64,000 bases of DNA, from the NCBI RefSeq assembly GCF_000762845.2, contig NZ_JRMQ02000002.1:124001-188000 (forward strand), given 5' to 3'. The position numbers were made by a program, and so were the translations under genes. Below the pieces are notes generated by a model. That model searched no databases. It saw nothing but the letters and a program-made list of their open reading frames with translations, and was not told the DNA's origin. Of the stretch, positions 1-10,783 are shown piece by piece. Positions within the stretch are counted from its first letter, which is position 1; the number at the start of each line of letters is the position of its first letter. This stretch comes from Helicobacter japonicus (GTDB taxonomy: Bacteria; Campylobacterota; Campylobacteria; Campylobacterales; Helicobacteraceae).

Positions 1-746
1 AAGGCGTTGATACTATAGCCTGTAGTATTTTTAATAGCAAACTTACGCTCAATAAGCTTACAGAGATTCTTATCTTTTAGAATCTTTTCTCTTAAAGCTA
101 AGAGTGCATCTGCTTTATCCTTATGAAATTGCAAAAAAGAATGTATATCTTCGCTTTTTTTTGCTCCCTCACTCGTATCAAGCACAAAGCCGTTGTGAAG
201 TATTACACGCACAGATTTAATTGTGTTGTAGCTATTTTGCTTCACACCACAACACATACCGCTTGAATTATTAGAAAAAATCCCACCAATCATTGCGTTA
301 TTAATAGTCGCTGGATCTGGTCCAATTTTTTTACCAAATGGCTTTAGGGCATCATTTGCTTCACTCCCTATCACACCACATTCACAAAAAATACTTTCTG
401 CATCAGGACTTATGTGTATATCCTGCCACCTCGCATTTGCCAAAACAAGCACAGATTCACTACAAGCCTGCCCACTTAAGCTTGTTCCTGCTGCTCTAAA
501 CGTAAGTGGTGCATTATATTTATCACTCAAAGCAAAAAGCTTGATAATCTCATTTTCATCAAATGCTCTCACAACCACGCGTGGCACATACGCATAACAA
601 GAAGCATCAATACCATAGGCAAAGCGATGCAGATAATCTGTATAGATTCTCTCCTTGAAAATAGGAGTTGCTTCACGCACAAAGCCATCAAAATCTGGCA
701 CTTTATAGGAATCCTGCATCTCAAGCATTTGCGTATCTTTTGTCAT
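1..746 (-). CDS. dld: FAD-linked D-lactate dehydrogenase (GlcD/Dld type), partial
   Basis: The gene runs off the left edge, so about 248 N-terminal residues are visible. The start ATG at 746 follows an AGGATAAGATA ribosome-binding region. The FAD-binding (PCMH) fold is recognisable from FRAAGTSLSGQA (about residues 83-94) and GPDPATINNAMIGG (about 140-153), followed by NNSSGM. Family members oxidise D-lactate or glycolate at the membrane and pass electrons to the quinone pool; in Helicobacter the larger proteins of this type carry a C-terminal iron-sulfur region, which is not visible here. It is probably the counterpart of H. pylori HP1222, by recall. Substrate specificity is inferred. Confidence 0.85.
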   Translation of the reverse strand, partial: MTKDTQMLEMQDSYKVPDFDGFVREATPIFKERIYTDYLHRFAYGIDASCYAYVPRVVVRAFDENEIIKLFALSDKYNAPLTFRAAGTSLSGQACSESVLVLANARWQDIHISPDAESIFCECGVIGSEANDALKPFGKKIGPDPATINNAMIGGIFSNNSSGMCCGVKQNSYNTIKSVRVILHNGFVLDTSEGAKKSEDIHSFLQFHKDKADALLALREKILKDKNLCKLIERKFAIKNTTGYSINA

Positions 747-788
747 TATCTTATCCTTTCTCACAAACTTTATACATTATAGCAAAGC

Positions 789-1517
789 CTAGCCCCTCAC
801 ATCAAGTAAAGCTTCCTTATATTCATAAAGTGGTATAAGATGTGTATCTATAACAATTTTTCCTACTTTGAATCCGCGAAGTGAAGTAAGATTGCGTTCC
901 AACAAAGACTTTGTGCTTTCATATAAAACTTTTAGCTCTAAAGTATTGCCATCTTTATATACACCAATTTCACCCTCTACAATCCCTAAAATAGGCATTA
1001 TAGCACTAAAGCGAACTTTGTTTGTGCCACTTTTTTTCATTTGTAGCACCTCATCTTTTTCACTAATCACAAGGCTAAGCACACCTTGCTTTAATCCAAG
1101 CAAAAGATTGCCTAAAAATATAAACTCCTCTCTGCTGCTTGAATCTGCAAGCTTATGTGTCAAAAACTCCTTAAAACCTTCAAACATATCTTGTTGTTCC
1201 CCCATTTCCTGCAAATTTTGAAGAGAAAATTTTAAAGGTGCATTATGAAACATTTCTATAATTTTAGGTTGAGCAATGAGATTCTTTAATGCAATATGTC
1301 CAAGTGAGCTACGTCCCATCTCACCCCAATATCGCTCTCCCACATTGAGCTGTTTTTGACTTCTAGTTTCAATTTTTTGTGCCCCAATCTGCAAGAGATA
1401 CATATCACCTTTTAATTTTGCAAGCACTTTGATGAGCATAGGCAAAGAAGCATTATAGGTCGTGGGTGTTTGTGCATTTTTAAGCGTAGCGGCAATTTTT
1501 TGAAGCCCACTTAACAT
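789..1517 (-). CDS. Conserved hypothetical protein (HP0842-like)
   Basis: This 242-residue protein has no signal peptide or obvious membrane segment, and I recognise no domain. It is leucine- and lysine-rich and looks cytosolic. It lies directly upstream of coaBC on the same strand, 29 bases apart, so the two are probably co-transcribed. In H. pylori an uncharacterised gene sits beside the coaBC homologue, which suggests a conserved neighbourhood; that match rests on gene order rather than alignment. Function unknown. Confidence 0.7.
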   Translation of the reverse strand: MLSGLQKIAATLKNAQTPTTYNASLPMLIKVLAKLKGDMYLLQIGAQKIETRSQKQLNVGERYWGEMGRSSLGHIALKNLIAQPKIIEMFHNAPLKFSLQNLQEMGEQQDMFEGFKEFLTHKLADSSSREEFIFLGNLLLGLKQGVLSLVISEKDEVLQMKKSGTNKVRFSAIMPILGIVEGEIGVYKDGNTLELKVLYESTKSLLERNLTSLRGFKVGKIVIDTHLIPLYEYKEALLDVRG

Positions 1518-1546
1518 AGAACCTAACCTCTTATGCTTTTTAACTT

Positions 1547-2788
1547 TTATATATCTTTAGAATCTTGTTGTGTGAGTAAGATTTCCAAAGATGCAGCAAT
1601 ACGCATTGCCACTTCAAATTTACTCCCACTTATTTTTTCTACACCTTGTGTGCTAATAAGTTTCATTTCATTTGTATCACTACCAAATGGATTTTGTTCA
1701 TTTATAACATTAAGGCATACCATATCACATTTTTTTTGTTGCAACATACTCGTAGCATATTGCAAAGCGTGTGTTTCATCAACTTCTGCCTTAAAACCTA
1801 CTTTATACGCTTTATGCGATGAAATAGATTCTAAAACATCGTTTGTTTTATAACATTGCAAAGATAAACTCTCTCCAATATGTTCCTTTTTGAGCTTACC
1901 ACTTTGAGGTTTTGGCGCGTAGTCCGCAAGTGCTGCTGCCATAAAAACAATGGGTTTATTGACAGAATCTAATGTATCAAGCACCTTATGAATTGCCTCA
2001 TTAAACTCACTTACACTCTCCACATTCATACATTTTATACCTAAAGGTAATGTGAATGGAAACGCGCTCGCAATGAGTGTTACCTCTGCACCAAGCATAT
2101 ACAAAGCCAAAGCAAGATAGCTTGCTTGCTTGCCACTGCTACGATTAGAAATATAACGCACAGAATCTATATTCTCCTTTGACCCCCCGCCACTGATGAT
2201 AACATTGCGTTTATACCAAAATGTATGTTTTATAAGCCTCCTGCCAAGCATAAAAATAATCTCTTCCACTTGAGCAAGTGCTCCATTTCCTTCATCTCCA
2301 CATACAAGGACACTTGAACGCGGAGGGATAATCTCATAGCCCATAGATTCTAATATGGCAAGATTTTGTTTAGTTTGAGAAGCATTAAGCATAGCAGTAT
2401 TCATTGCAGGGGCTAAAAGTTTTGGCACACAACTTGCTAAAAGTGTAGAAAGCAAAACATTATCAGCAATGCCACAAGCAATTTTTGCGATAGTATTTGC
2501 AGTTGCTGGAGCAACAAGCACAATATCAGCCCATTTTGCATAAGAGATATGATTTGCACTTGTTTCTTGTGTGCTATACCAAAACTGATTATCATCGTGT
2601 AAAACAATATTATGACTTAAAGCTTCAAAGCTTAGTGGGGCAATAAATGCGCGAGATTCTTCACTCATCACAACTCTTATATGTGCGCCATATTTTGCAA
2701 GCTGCGAGATGCAATCAAGCATTTTATAAACAGCAATAGAACCACTTACAAGAATAAGAATATTTTTGTGAGTAAAGATATGGTGCAT
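1547..2788 (-). CDS. coaBC: Phosphopantothenoylcysteine decarboxylase / phosphopantothenate-cysteine ligase
   Basis: Bifunctional coenzyme A biosynthesis enzyme of 413 residues, the normal length. The N-terminal flavoprotein domain (CoaC, about 1-190) shows SGSIAVYK near the start, NHISYAKWADIVLVAPATAN with the likely catalytic histidine, and the substrate motif PAMNTAML. The C-terminal ligase domain (CoaB) begins at about residue 195 with the nucleotide-binding stretch VIISGGGSKENIDSVRYISN and continues with RSSGKQASYLA. It acts in the cytosol, condensing phosphopantothenate with cysteine and then decarboxylating. The unknown 242-residue gene follows it downstream. Confidence 0.95.
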   Translation of the reverse strand: MHHIFTHKNILILVSGSIAVYKMLDCISQLAKYGAHIRVVMSEESRAFIAPLSFEALSHNIVLHDDNQFWYSTQETSANHISYAKWADIVLVAPATANTIAKIACGIADNVLLSTLLASCVPKLLAPAMNTAMLNASQTKQNLAILESMGYEIIPPRSSVLVCGDEGNGALAQVEEIIFMLGRRLIKHTFWYKRNVIISGGGSKENIDSVRYISNRSSGKQASYLALALYMLGAEVTLIASAFPFTLPLGIKCMNVESVSEFNEAIHKVLDTLDSVNKPIVFMAAALADYAPKPQSGKLKKEHIGESLSLQCYKTNDVLESISSHKAYKVGFKAEVDETHALQYATSMLQQKKCDMVCLNVINEQNPFGSDTNEMKLISTQGVEKISGSKFEVAMRIAASLEILLTQQDSKDI

Positions 2789-2837
2789 ATGCTCTCCTTT
2801 TTCTTGTGTTTCCTATAACTTTAAACCTAGGAATCAA

Positions 2838-2860
2838 GTTAGATTCTATAAGAATCTAAC
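2838..2860. terminator. Perfect AGATTCT/AGAATCT hairpin after ferritin
   Basis: Two perfect 10-base arms (GTTAGATTCT and AGAATCTAAC) enclose a 3-base loop. The site lies just beyond the ferritin stop codon and before coaBC, so it is well placed to end ferritin transcription. No strong U-run follows. The arms consist of the window-wide AGAWTCT motif. Confidence 0.55.
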
Positions 2861-2881
2861 ATAAGGGAGCTTATTTTGAGG

Positions 2882-3376
2882 TTATTTTGAAGCAAGTTCT
2901 TTGATAAATCTATCGGCAAGATAAGGACCATCACCGCTTGAACCAATGAGTTTAATTTTATCTACAATGCCGCGGAAAAGTGCTTCTTCTTCGTGTTGCT
3001 CACTTACATACCATTGTAAGAAATTAAATGTTGGATAATCCTTATTTGTGAGCGTAAAATCTACAAGATCATTAATAGATTGAGTAATTTTTTGCTCGTG
3101 TGCATAAGTTTTTTCAAACACATCAAGCAAACTACTAAATTGAGATTCTGGAGCCGCCACTTGTGCGATATTCACTTTAGAATCTGTTTCGTTGAGATAA
3201 GTAATGAGTTTTTTTGCGTGTCCGCTTTCCTCATCAGCGTGTTGAAACAAAAATAATCCTGCACCATCAAAGCTATTTTCGTAACACCAAGAGCTCATAC
3301 TTAGATAAAGGTTTGCTGCATACATTTCTTTTGCAATCTGTTCATTAAGCATTTTTACAATGTTATCTGAAATCAT
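2882..3376 (-). CDS. ftnA: Non-haem ferritin
   Basis: Iron-storage ferritin of 164 residues, typical of bacterial FtnA/Pfr. The ferroxidase residues are in place: E17 (KEMYAANLYL), E50 and H53 (HADEESGHA), plus a later glutamate in YAHEQKIT. The protein forms a 24-subunit cytosolic shell that oxidises and stores iron. It is a single-gene unit with a hairpin just after its stop codon. It sits between coaBC and pseB, which are neighbours in H. pylori, so its position here looks like a local insertion. I could not identify a convincing Fur operator. Confidence 0.95.
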   Translation of the reverse strand: MISDNIVKMLNEQIAKEMYAANLYLSMSSWCYENSFDGAGLFLFQHADEESGHAKKLITYLNETDSKVNIAQVAAPESQFSSLLDVFEKTYAHEQKITQSINDLVDFTLTNKDYPTFNFLQWYVSEQHEEEALFRGIVDKIKLIGSSGDGPYLADRFIKELASK

Positions 3377-3449
3377 TTTGTATCCTTTAATGAGAATTTG
3401 AAAACTCGTGATTGTAAAATGTATTTTCTGATAAATTGCTTAAATTTTA

Positions 3450-6249
<2,800 letters not shown>

Positions 6250-6250
<1 letters not shown>

Positions 6251-6702
6251 TATAAAAACATCACTATAACAATTTCGATAACAATATAATAAAGTATCAT
6301 CATTATATTTGGTGCGATTGAGCTTCCCATAATTACATCAAGCAATAATGTCCCGATATATAAACTCACGTATGCCAATATCACGCAAGCTATACGAGTA
6401 GCACGAATTGTATTAAATACATACTGAATACGTGGAATCACAAATAAAGATAGAATCAAAAACAACACCAAAAGTGAGCCTATGGGAAGAGCGTTTTCTG
6501 ATTCTATAAATGCCAAACCCCCAATAATAGCTAAAAATCTATATCCACCATCATCTTTGCCAAATCGTATAAAAAGCACCAAGCACACACCAATAAGCGG
6601 TGGTAGCCACATCTGCATACTTGCTATACTCTCATAAATATAAAACCCTAAAAAAAGGAAGAAACTTAAGAGAGTTTGTTTATAAGTGCTATTTCGTCGC
6701 AT
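6250..6702 (-). CDS. Small polytopic membrane protein, MreD-like
   Basis: About 150 residues with four or five hydrophobic segments. I chose ATG 6702 (MRRNSTYKQ) because longer starts at 6738 or 6720 overlap the upstream acetyltransferase gene more deeply; no start has a clear ribosome-binding site. It overlaps pbp2 by one base. Its size, topology and place immediately before pbp2 fit a divergent MreD rod-shape protein, but sequence similarity to MreD is not obvious by eye. H. pylori has an uncharacterised gene at the same place, by recall. Confidence 0.6.
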
Positions 6703-7136
6703 ATTGGAAAATGTTTGCATTTGATACAATCTGCCCATATTTTGTGATTTGGTAAAAACGATTTTTCTATTATAACAAAACCTAATCTTTGAAACAAGTG
6801 TGCCCGATAAGTAAGTGTGAGAATCTCCTTTAACCCAAGCTTTTTTCCTTCTTCAACAGCTTCGCATACAAGCTTACTTCCTAATCCTTGAGCGCGATAA
6901 GTATCTTTTACAACCAAAGAACGCACTTCTGCTAATTCTTTGGAATAAATATAAAGTGCGCAAAATCCTGCTACTTCACCACTTTGAGAATCTTTTGCAA
7001 GATGATAAGAGCGGATAGCATTTGCCATTTCATCTTCACTTCTCTCTAAAATCACACCATTTTTTACCTCAATATTTACAATTTCACGCATAGCAGGAAT
7101 ATCTGCCAAAGTAGGTCTTACTATATCAAATGCCAT
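6666..7136 (-). CDS. GNAT N-acetyltransferase, short N-acetylglutamate synthase type
   Basis: 156-residue GNAT fold. The acetyl-CoA pyrophosphate loop is YRAQGLGSKL (about residues 80-89), preceded by the beta-4 strand AEVRSLVV. The C-terminus WADCIKCKHFPICDEIAL matches the Cys-rich ending of short N-acetylglutamate synthases (ArgA type), which start arginine synthesis by acetylating glutamate. argG at 41.5 kb is consistent with an arginine pathway. It overlaps engB by 11 bases. The substrate is inferred, so no gene symbol is given. Confidence 0.75.
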   Translation of the reverse strand: MAFDIVRPTLADIPAMREIVNIEVKNGVILERSEDEMANAIRSYHLAKDSQSGEVAGFCALYIYSKELAEVRSLVVKDTYRAQGLGSKLVCEAVEEGKKLGLKEILTLTYRAHLFQRLGFVIIEKSFLPNHKIWADCIKCKHFPICDEIALINKLS

Positions 7137-7788
7137 TTTGCAATCCTAAAGTATAAGTTAAAATTTTTGCACGCATTTGCGCCACAGATGTCATTTTTCG
7201 ATGATTCTTTGTATTTGCGCTAAAAATCAAACAATGTGTATTGGGCAGATTCTTGTCCTTATGAGAATCTATGCTATTTTTAAGCGCATTGAGTTCATTT
7301 TGGGTAAGCTTATCGGCTTTGGTATAGATTCTCAAAATATATTGATCATTATGGCTTATTTTTTCAAGCAAACCGCTCATTATTTGGTCTTTTTGTGTAT
7401 TGATATGACGAGAATCCACCAAATGCAAAAAAAGCTTAAGGGATTGGCGCGTTTGTAAAAAATGAAACAAATGCTCCTCCCATTGTGCTTTGAGTGATTT
7501 ACTTACTTTTGCATAGCCAAAACCGGGCAAATCAATAAAAGTAAGTGGAATGCGCTCATTTTCATAAATCCATAGAGAAGTAAAAAAATTAATAAGTTGT
7601 GTTTTACCCGGTGTAGCAGAGCTTTTAGCAAGAGGTTTATTTAAAATAGTATTGATAAAAGTGCTTTTACCTACATTGCTTCGCCCTAAACACACAATTT
7701 CAGAATCTTTAGGTGCTGGGGCATTGTTTGCGTTACTCGCAGAAATTAAAAAATGAGATTCTACAACCTGTATATCACTCATTAGCAT
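7126..7788 (-). CDS. engB: Ribosome-biogenesis GTPase EngB/YsxC
   Basis: 220-residue TrmE-Era-EngA-EngB family GTPase: G1 GRSNVGKST, G3 DLPGFG and G4 TKAD are all present. EngB assists assembly of the large ribosomal subunit and is usually essential. Translation may begin at the second ATG (7782, MSDIQVV). It overlaps lptA at its start and the acetyltransferase at its end, showing tight translational coupling inside the envelope operon. Confidence 0.95.
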   Translation of the reverse strand: MLMSDIQVVESHFLISASNANNAPAPKDSEIVCLGRSNVGKSTFINTILNKPLAKSSATPGKTQLINFFTSLWIYENERIPLTFIDLPGFGYAKVSKSLKAQWEEHLFHFLQTRQSLKLFLHLVDSRHINTQKDQIMSGLLEKISHNDQYILRIYTKADKLTQNELNALKNSIDSHKDKNLPNTHCLIFSANTKNHRKMTSVAQMRAKILTYTLGLQNGI

Positions 7789-8254
7789 TGTCCATTGTGA
7801 AAGTAATCACACTTGGCTTTTGATTTGAGCCTTTTATAGAAGCTTCTTCTGTAGTGGGATTAAAAACAATAAGATTGCCTCGAATGATGTTGTGCTTATT
7901 AGATTCTTCAATCATTGCATTATCAATAAGCCTATACTCATCTTTTTGCACATCATACATTGCTTTTTTTGCCCTGCCATTGACTTCTTTATTTGGCATT
8001 TTAGCGTAAAATCTCACATTGCCTGTGGCAGTGTATTTTAGTGGTTGATTTTTTTTATTTATCTCAATCACCACCTTATCCGCCCATAGCTTGTCCTCAT
8101 CTTTTATCACAATCACATTGCCTGTAAGAATTGTCTCACCTTTCTTTAAGTCGCTCTGTATAGCATTTGCACTTACTTCTAGTTGCGCTGATGCACCAAA
8201 AACACATATATTCAAAAAAAGCAAACAACACAGCACATAATTGACAGAACGCAT
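7775..8254 (-). CDS. lptA: Lipopolysaccharide transport periplasmic protein LptA
   Basis: 159 residues with a signal peptide (about 1-23, ending GASA) and an OstA/LptA jelly-roll: LEVSANAIQSDLKKGETILTG, then GNVRFYA and repeated short beta strands. LptA bridges the periplasm, carrying LPS from the LptBFGC complex to LptD. It abuts lptC (1-base overlap) and overlaps engB, so LPS-export genes are expressed together with kdsC. Confidence 0.85.
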   Translation of the reverse strand: MRSVNYVLCCLLFLNICVFGASAQLEVSANAIQSDLKKGETILTGNVIVIKDEDKLWADKVVIEINKKNQPLKYTATGNVRFYAKMPNKEVNGRAKKAMYDVQKDEYRLIDNAMIEESNKHNIIRGNLIVFNPTTEEASIKGSNQKPSVITFTMDNANE

Positions 8255-8796
8255 TATTTGCCACCTAATATAACTTTTATAGAATCTGCTTTAAATATAT
8301 CTTGCAAGGCATTATAGTAAAGATTCTTTCCAATTGCGTGCGTTGAGGCATTATCAAGCGTGAAATCGCCCTTGCCTGTAAAAATGCGTGTGTTGTAATT
8401 ATAACTTCCCCATTTGCTCCAAAAATTTAATCCATCTAAACGCAAATAATTCACACCTTGAGAGAATGTGTAGATTCTATTTTGGCTATGCACAAAGGGT
8501 GCATACATATACTCGTGCAATGTTTGATTAACTTGATTAATAAAAAGATCATAAATTTCTTCGTGTGATTCATAACGCAGTGCTTTAGTCCCAGATGAGA
8601 CAGCCTGTGTATGTTGAGAGTTTGTAACATAAAGCATAAAATTTGTTATCTCAATGTTTGGCACTTCTTTCCCAATGGCTGCGTGAATTTCATTATCTTG
8701 TGTAAAAAATATGATACTACTTAAACTAAAACAGAGTAATGTAATAAAAAAAGCATAGATTCTATAAGAAATATTTTTCAAGCTTTTTATCCCCAT
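8254..8796 (-). CDS. lptC: LPS export protein LptC
   Basis: 180 residues with one N-terminal membrane segment (IYAFFITLLCFSLSSIIFF) and a periplasmic beta-rich domain containing LDGLNFWSKWG and GKGDFTLDNAST. Assignment rests on this architecture and on position between kdsC and lptA, the standard kdsC-lptC-lptA order. It overlaps the end of kdsC by 35 bases, an unusually long overlap. LptC passes LPS from the inner-membrane transporter to LptA. Confidence 0.75.
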   Translation of the reverse strand: MGIKSLKNISYRIYAFFITLLCFSLSSIIFFTQDNEIHAAIGKEVPNIEITNFMLYVTNSQHTQAVSSGTKALRYESHEEIYDLFINQVNQTLHEYMYAPFVHSQNRIYTFSQGVNYLRLDGLNFWSKWGSYNYNTRIFTGKGDFTLDNASTHAIGKNLYYNALQDIFKADSIKVILGGK

Positions 8797-9256
8797 TGTG
8801 CTTTAATACATCTTCTATCATCTCACGCACCGCGCCATTCCCACCACAAGATTTTAGAATCTTATATGCATATTTTTTTAATTCTTTTGCACCATTTTTT
8901 GGCATATAAGCAAATGAGCAGATTCTAAATAGAGGCAAATCATTTAAATCATCGCCAATACAAGCTACTTCTTTCTCTTTGAGATTTAATGTTTTAAGTA
9001 AATCCTTTAAAACCTGTCCCTTATCTTTTGCACCCATAAAAATATGCTCTATACCTAGCTCGCTTGCGCGTTTTTGCACAATGCTAGATTCCCTGCCGCT
9101 GATAATGGCACTTGCGCGTTGCATTTGACGATTCCATACGCTAATAGCTAAGCCATCTTTTATATCAAAGCCCTTTATCTCCTCACCACTTTGAGAAAAA
9201 AATACCTTGCCATCACTTAATGTGCCATCAACATCAAATACTAAAAGTTTTATCAT
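8762..9256 (-). CDS. kdsC: 3-deoxy-D-manno-octulosonate 8-phosphate phosphatase
   Basis: 164-residue HAD phosphatase of the small tetrameric KdsC type: motif I DVDGTLSDG at residues 8-16, SGRES for motif II, and GDDLNDLPLF for motif IV. It releases phosphate from KDO-8-P, giving the KDO of lipid A inner core. Its start overlaps the hisB stop by 4 bases. Confidence 0.92.
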   Translation of the reverse strand: MIKLLVFDVDGTLSDGKVFFSQSGEEIKGFDIKDGLAISVWNRQMQRASAIISGRESSIVQKRASELGIEHIFMGAKDKGQVLKDLLKTLNLKEKEVACIGDDLNDLPLFRICSFAYMPKNGAKELKKYAYKILKSCGGNGAVREMIEDVLKHNGDKKLEKYFL

Positions 9257-9861
9257 AACACACCCTTAGTAGAAGGAGTGCAGATTCTAGGATTTGGGCT
9301 TAAAGCACGACGCAAAGCTACTGCAAAGGCTTTAAACATTGCCTCAATAATATGGTGGAGATTCTTGCCCCTTTTTAACACAATATGCACACTTAAGTTA
9401 GCATTAAAACACACTGCACGGAAAAACTCCTCTACTAGCTCTACATCAAGCTCTCCTACTTTGCCTTTAAATGGAAACTTATACGCATTTGTTTCAAAAA
9501 CTAAAAACGCCCGATTACTCACATCAATATCACATTCTACACAAGATTCGTCCATCACCACGCTTGCATTACCAAATCGCTCAATACCTTGCGCTGGATA
9601 AATACCTTGTGCCAATGCTTGACCTAAGAGAATACCACAATCCTCAATGCTATGATGTCCATCAACAAAAGTATCACCCTTACATACAATCTCTAAGTCC
9701 ATAAGTGAGTGCTTAACTAGAGATTCTAACATATGATTGAAAAAGCCTATATCACTTTGAATCTGTGCATTACCACTGCCATAAATAAGAAGATTTAAGC
9801 TAATGTCTGTCTCTTTTGTCTTGCGTGATTTGTGTATCACTTTTGTCTCTTGATTTTTCAT
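9253..9861 (-). CDS. hisB: Imidazoleglycerol-phosphate dehydratase
   Basis: Histidine pathway enzyme, 202 residues from ATG 9861, which follows a GGGAAG ribosome-binding site; an upstream in-frame start at 9882 would overlap rlpA. Two metal-binding motifs are present: DGHHSIED and HHIIEAMFKAFA. It is the monofunctional dehydratase without the histidinol-phosphatase domain of E. coli HisB. It is inserted between the LPS genes and rlpA with 4-base overlaps on both sides if the longer start is used, a place where I recall no his gene in H. pylori. Confidence 0.93.
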   Translation of the reverse strand: MKNQETKVIHKSRKTKETDISLNLLIYGSGNAQIQSDIGFFNHMLESLVKHSLMDLEIVCKGDTFVDGHHSIEDCGILLGQALAQGIYPAQGIERFGNASVVMDESCVECDIDVSNRAFLVFETNAYKFPFKGKVGELDVELVEEFFRAVCFNANLSVHIVLKRGKNLHHIIEAMFKAFAVALRRALSPNPRICTPSTKGVL

Positions 9862-9878
9862 AGCACTTCCCTTTATCA

Positions 9879-10769
9879 TCAATCACGGATAAAAAATCCA
9901 CCTTGAATTTGCGTGTTTTTCTTTAAAAAATCTCGTGCTTCTTTTTCACTTTGGAATCCTCGTAAAAATACGCGATAAATAGGTGCGCCATTAAGCTCAA
10001 ATTCCTTAATCACACTTTGATATGGTGGATTATGCGAGAATCTCTCTTGTGTGATTTGCGCACCTTCATATCGCCTAAATGCTCCCACTTGAATAGCAAA
10101 ATCTCCTCCACTCACTGACTTTGGAGTGTTTGCAACTTTAAATTCATTATTTAAAACATCATCACTTTCAACATTTTGCATTTTCATATCTTTATTAATC
10201 ACACCGCCAAAGCCAATCACCTCTAAGCGCACCTTTGCTGTGCCAACTTTTACCATATCAATATCATTTGCAGCTGCCGAGCTTAAATCAATAATGCGCC
10301 CCTCCACAAATGGACCTCTATCGTTAATCCGCACAATCGTGCTTTTACCATTTTCTACATTGAGCACTTTAACAACCGTATTCATAGGAAAAGTCTTATG
10401 CGCTGCGGTATGTGCATACATATTATAAGTTTCACCATTTGAAGTTTTTTTTGCGTGAAAGTCTGGACCATACCAACTCGCATATCCATCAAATTTATCC
10501 CCAAGACTTACCTTTTCAGGATAATACCATTTACCTGCAACTTGATAAGGACGCATAGTCGCTTCTTGAATCGCAGGAGATTCTCTCATAGAATTTCCAC
10601 CAATATTTGGTGTAATCCCTTGATTGAAAGCATCTAAATCGTCAAAACTATCATTAAAGCCCTTTGTGCTTTTGGCATTCTCATTCCAACCTGCATTTTT
10701 CTCTACACAACCGCTTAAAATAGCACATAATAAGCTAAAACAAACAAAAATACTTATATTATTTTTCAT
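9879..10769 (-). CDS. rlpA: Septal ring lytic transglycosylase RlpA (lipoprotein)
   Basis: 296 residues. A lipobox LSGC gives lipidated C21. The double-psi beta-barrel domain (about 90-190) begins GYASWYGPDFHAKKTSNGE and holds the catalytic-site motif NDRGPF. The C-terminal SPOR domain (about 220-296, GDFAIQVGAF to the end) binds denuded septal glycan. RlpA cleaves glycan strands stripped of peptides during daughter-cell separation. mltD lies just upstream on the same strand. Confidence 0.93.
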   Translation of the reverse strand: MKNNISIFVCFSLLCAILSGCVEKNAGWNENAKSTKGFNDSFDDLDAFNQGITPNIGGNSMRESPAIQEATMRPYQVAGKWYYPEKVSLGDKFDGYASWYGPDFHAKKTSNGETYNMYAHTAAHKTFPMNTVVKVLNVENGKSTIVRINDRGPFVEGRIIDLSSAAANDIDMVKVGTAKVRLEVIGFGGVINKDMKMQNVESDDVLNNEFKVANTPKSVSGGDFAIQVGAFRRYEGAQITQERFSHNPPYQSVIKEFELNGAPIYRVFLRGFQSEKEARDFLKKNTQIQGGFFIRD

Positions 10770-10783
10770 AATACTCCTTTATC

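Noticed and set aside
1533-1853. Plus-strand 106-codon ORF
   Set aside because: It lies opposite coaBC and has no protein-like features or start signal.
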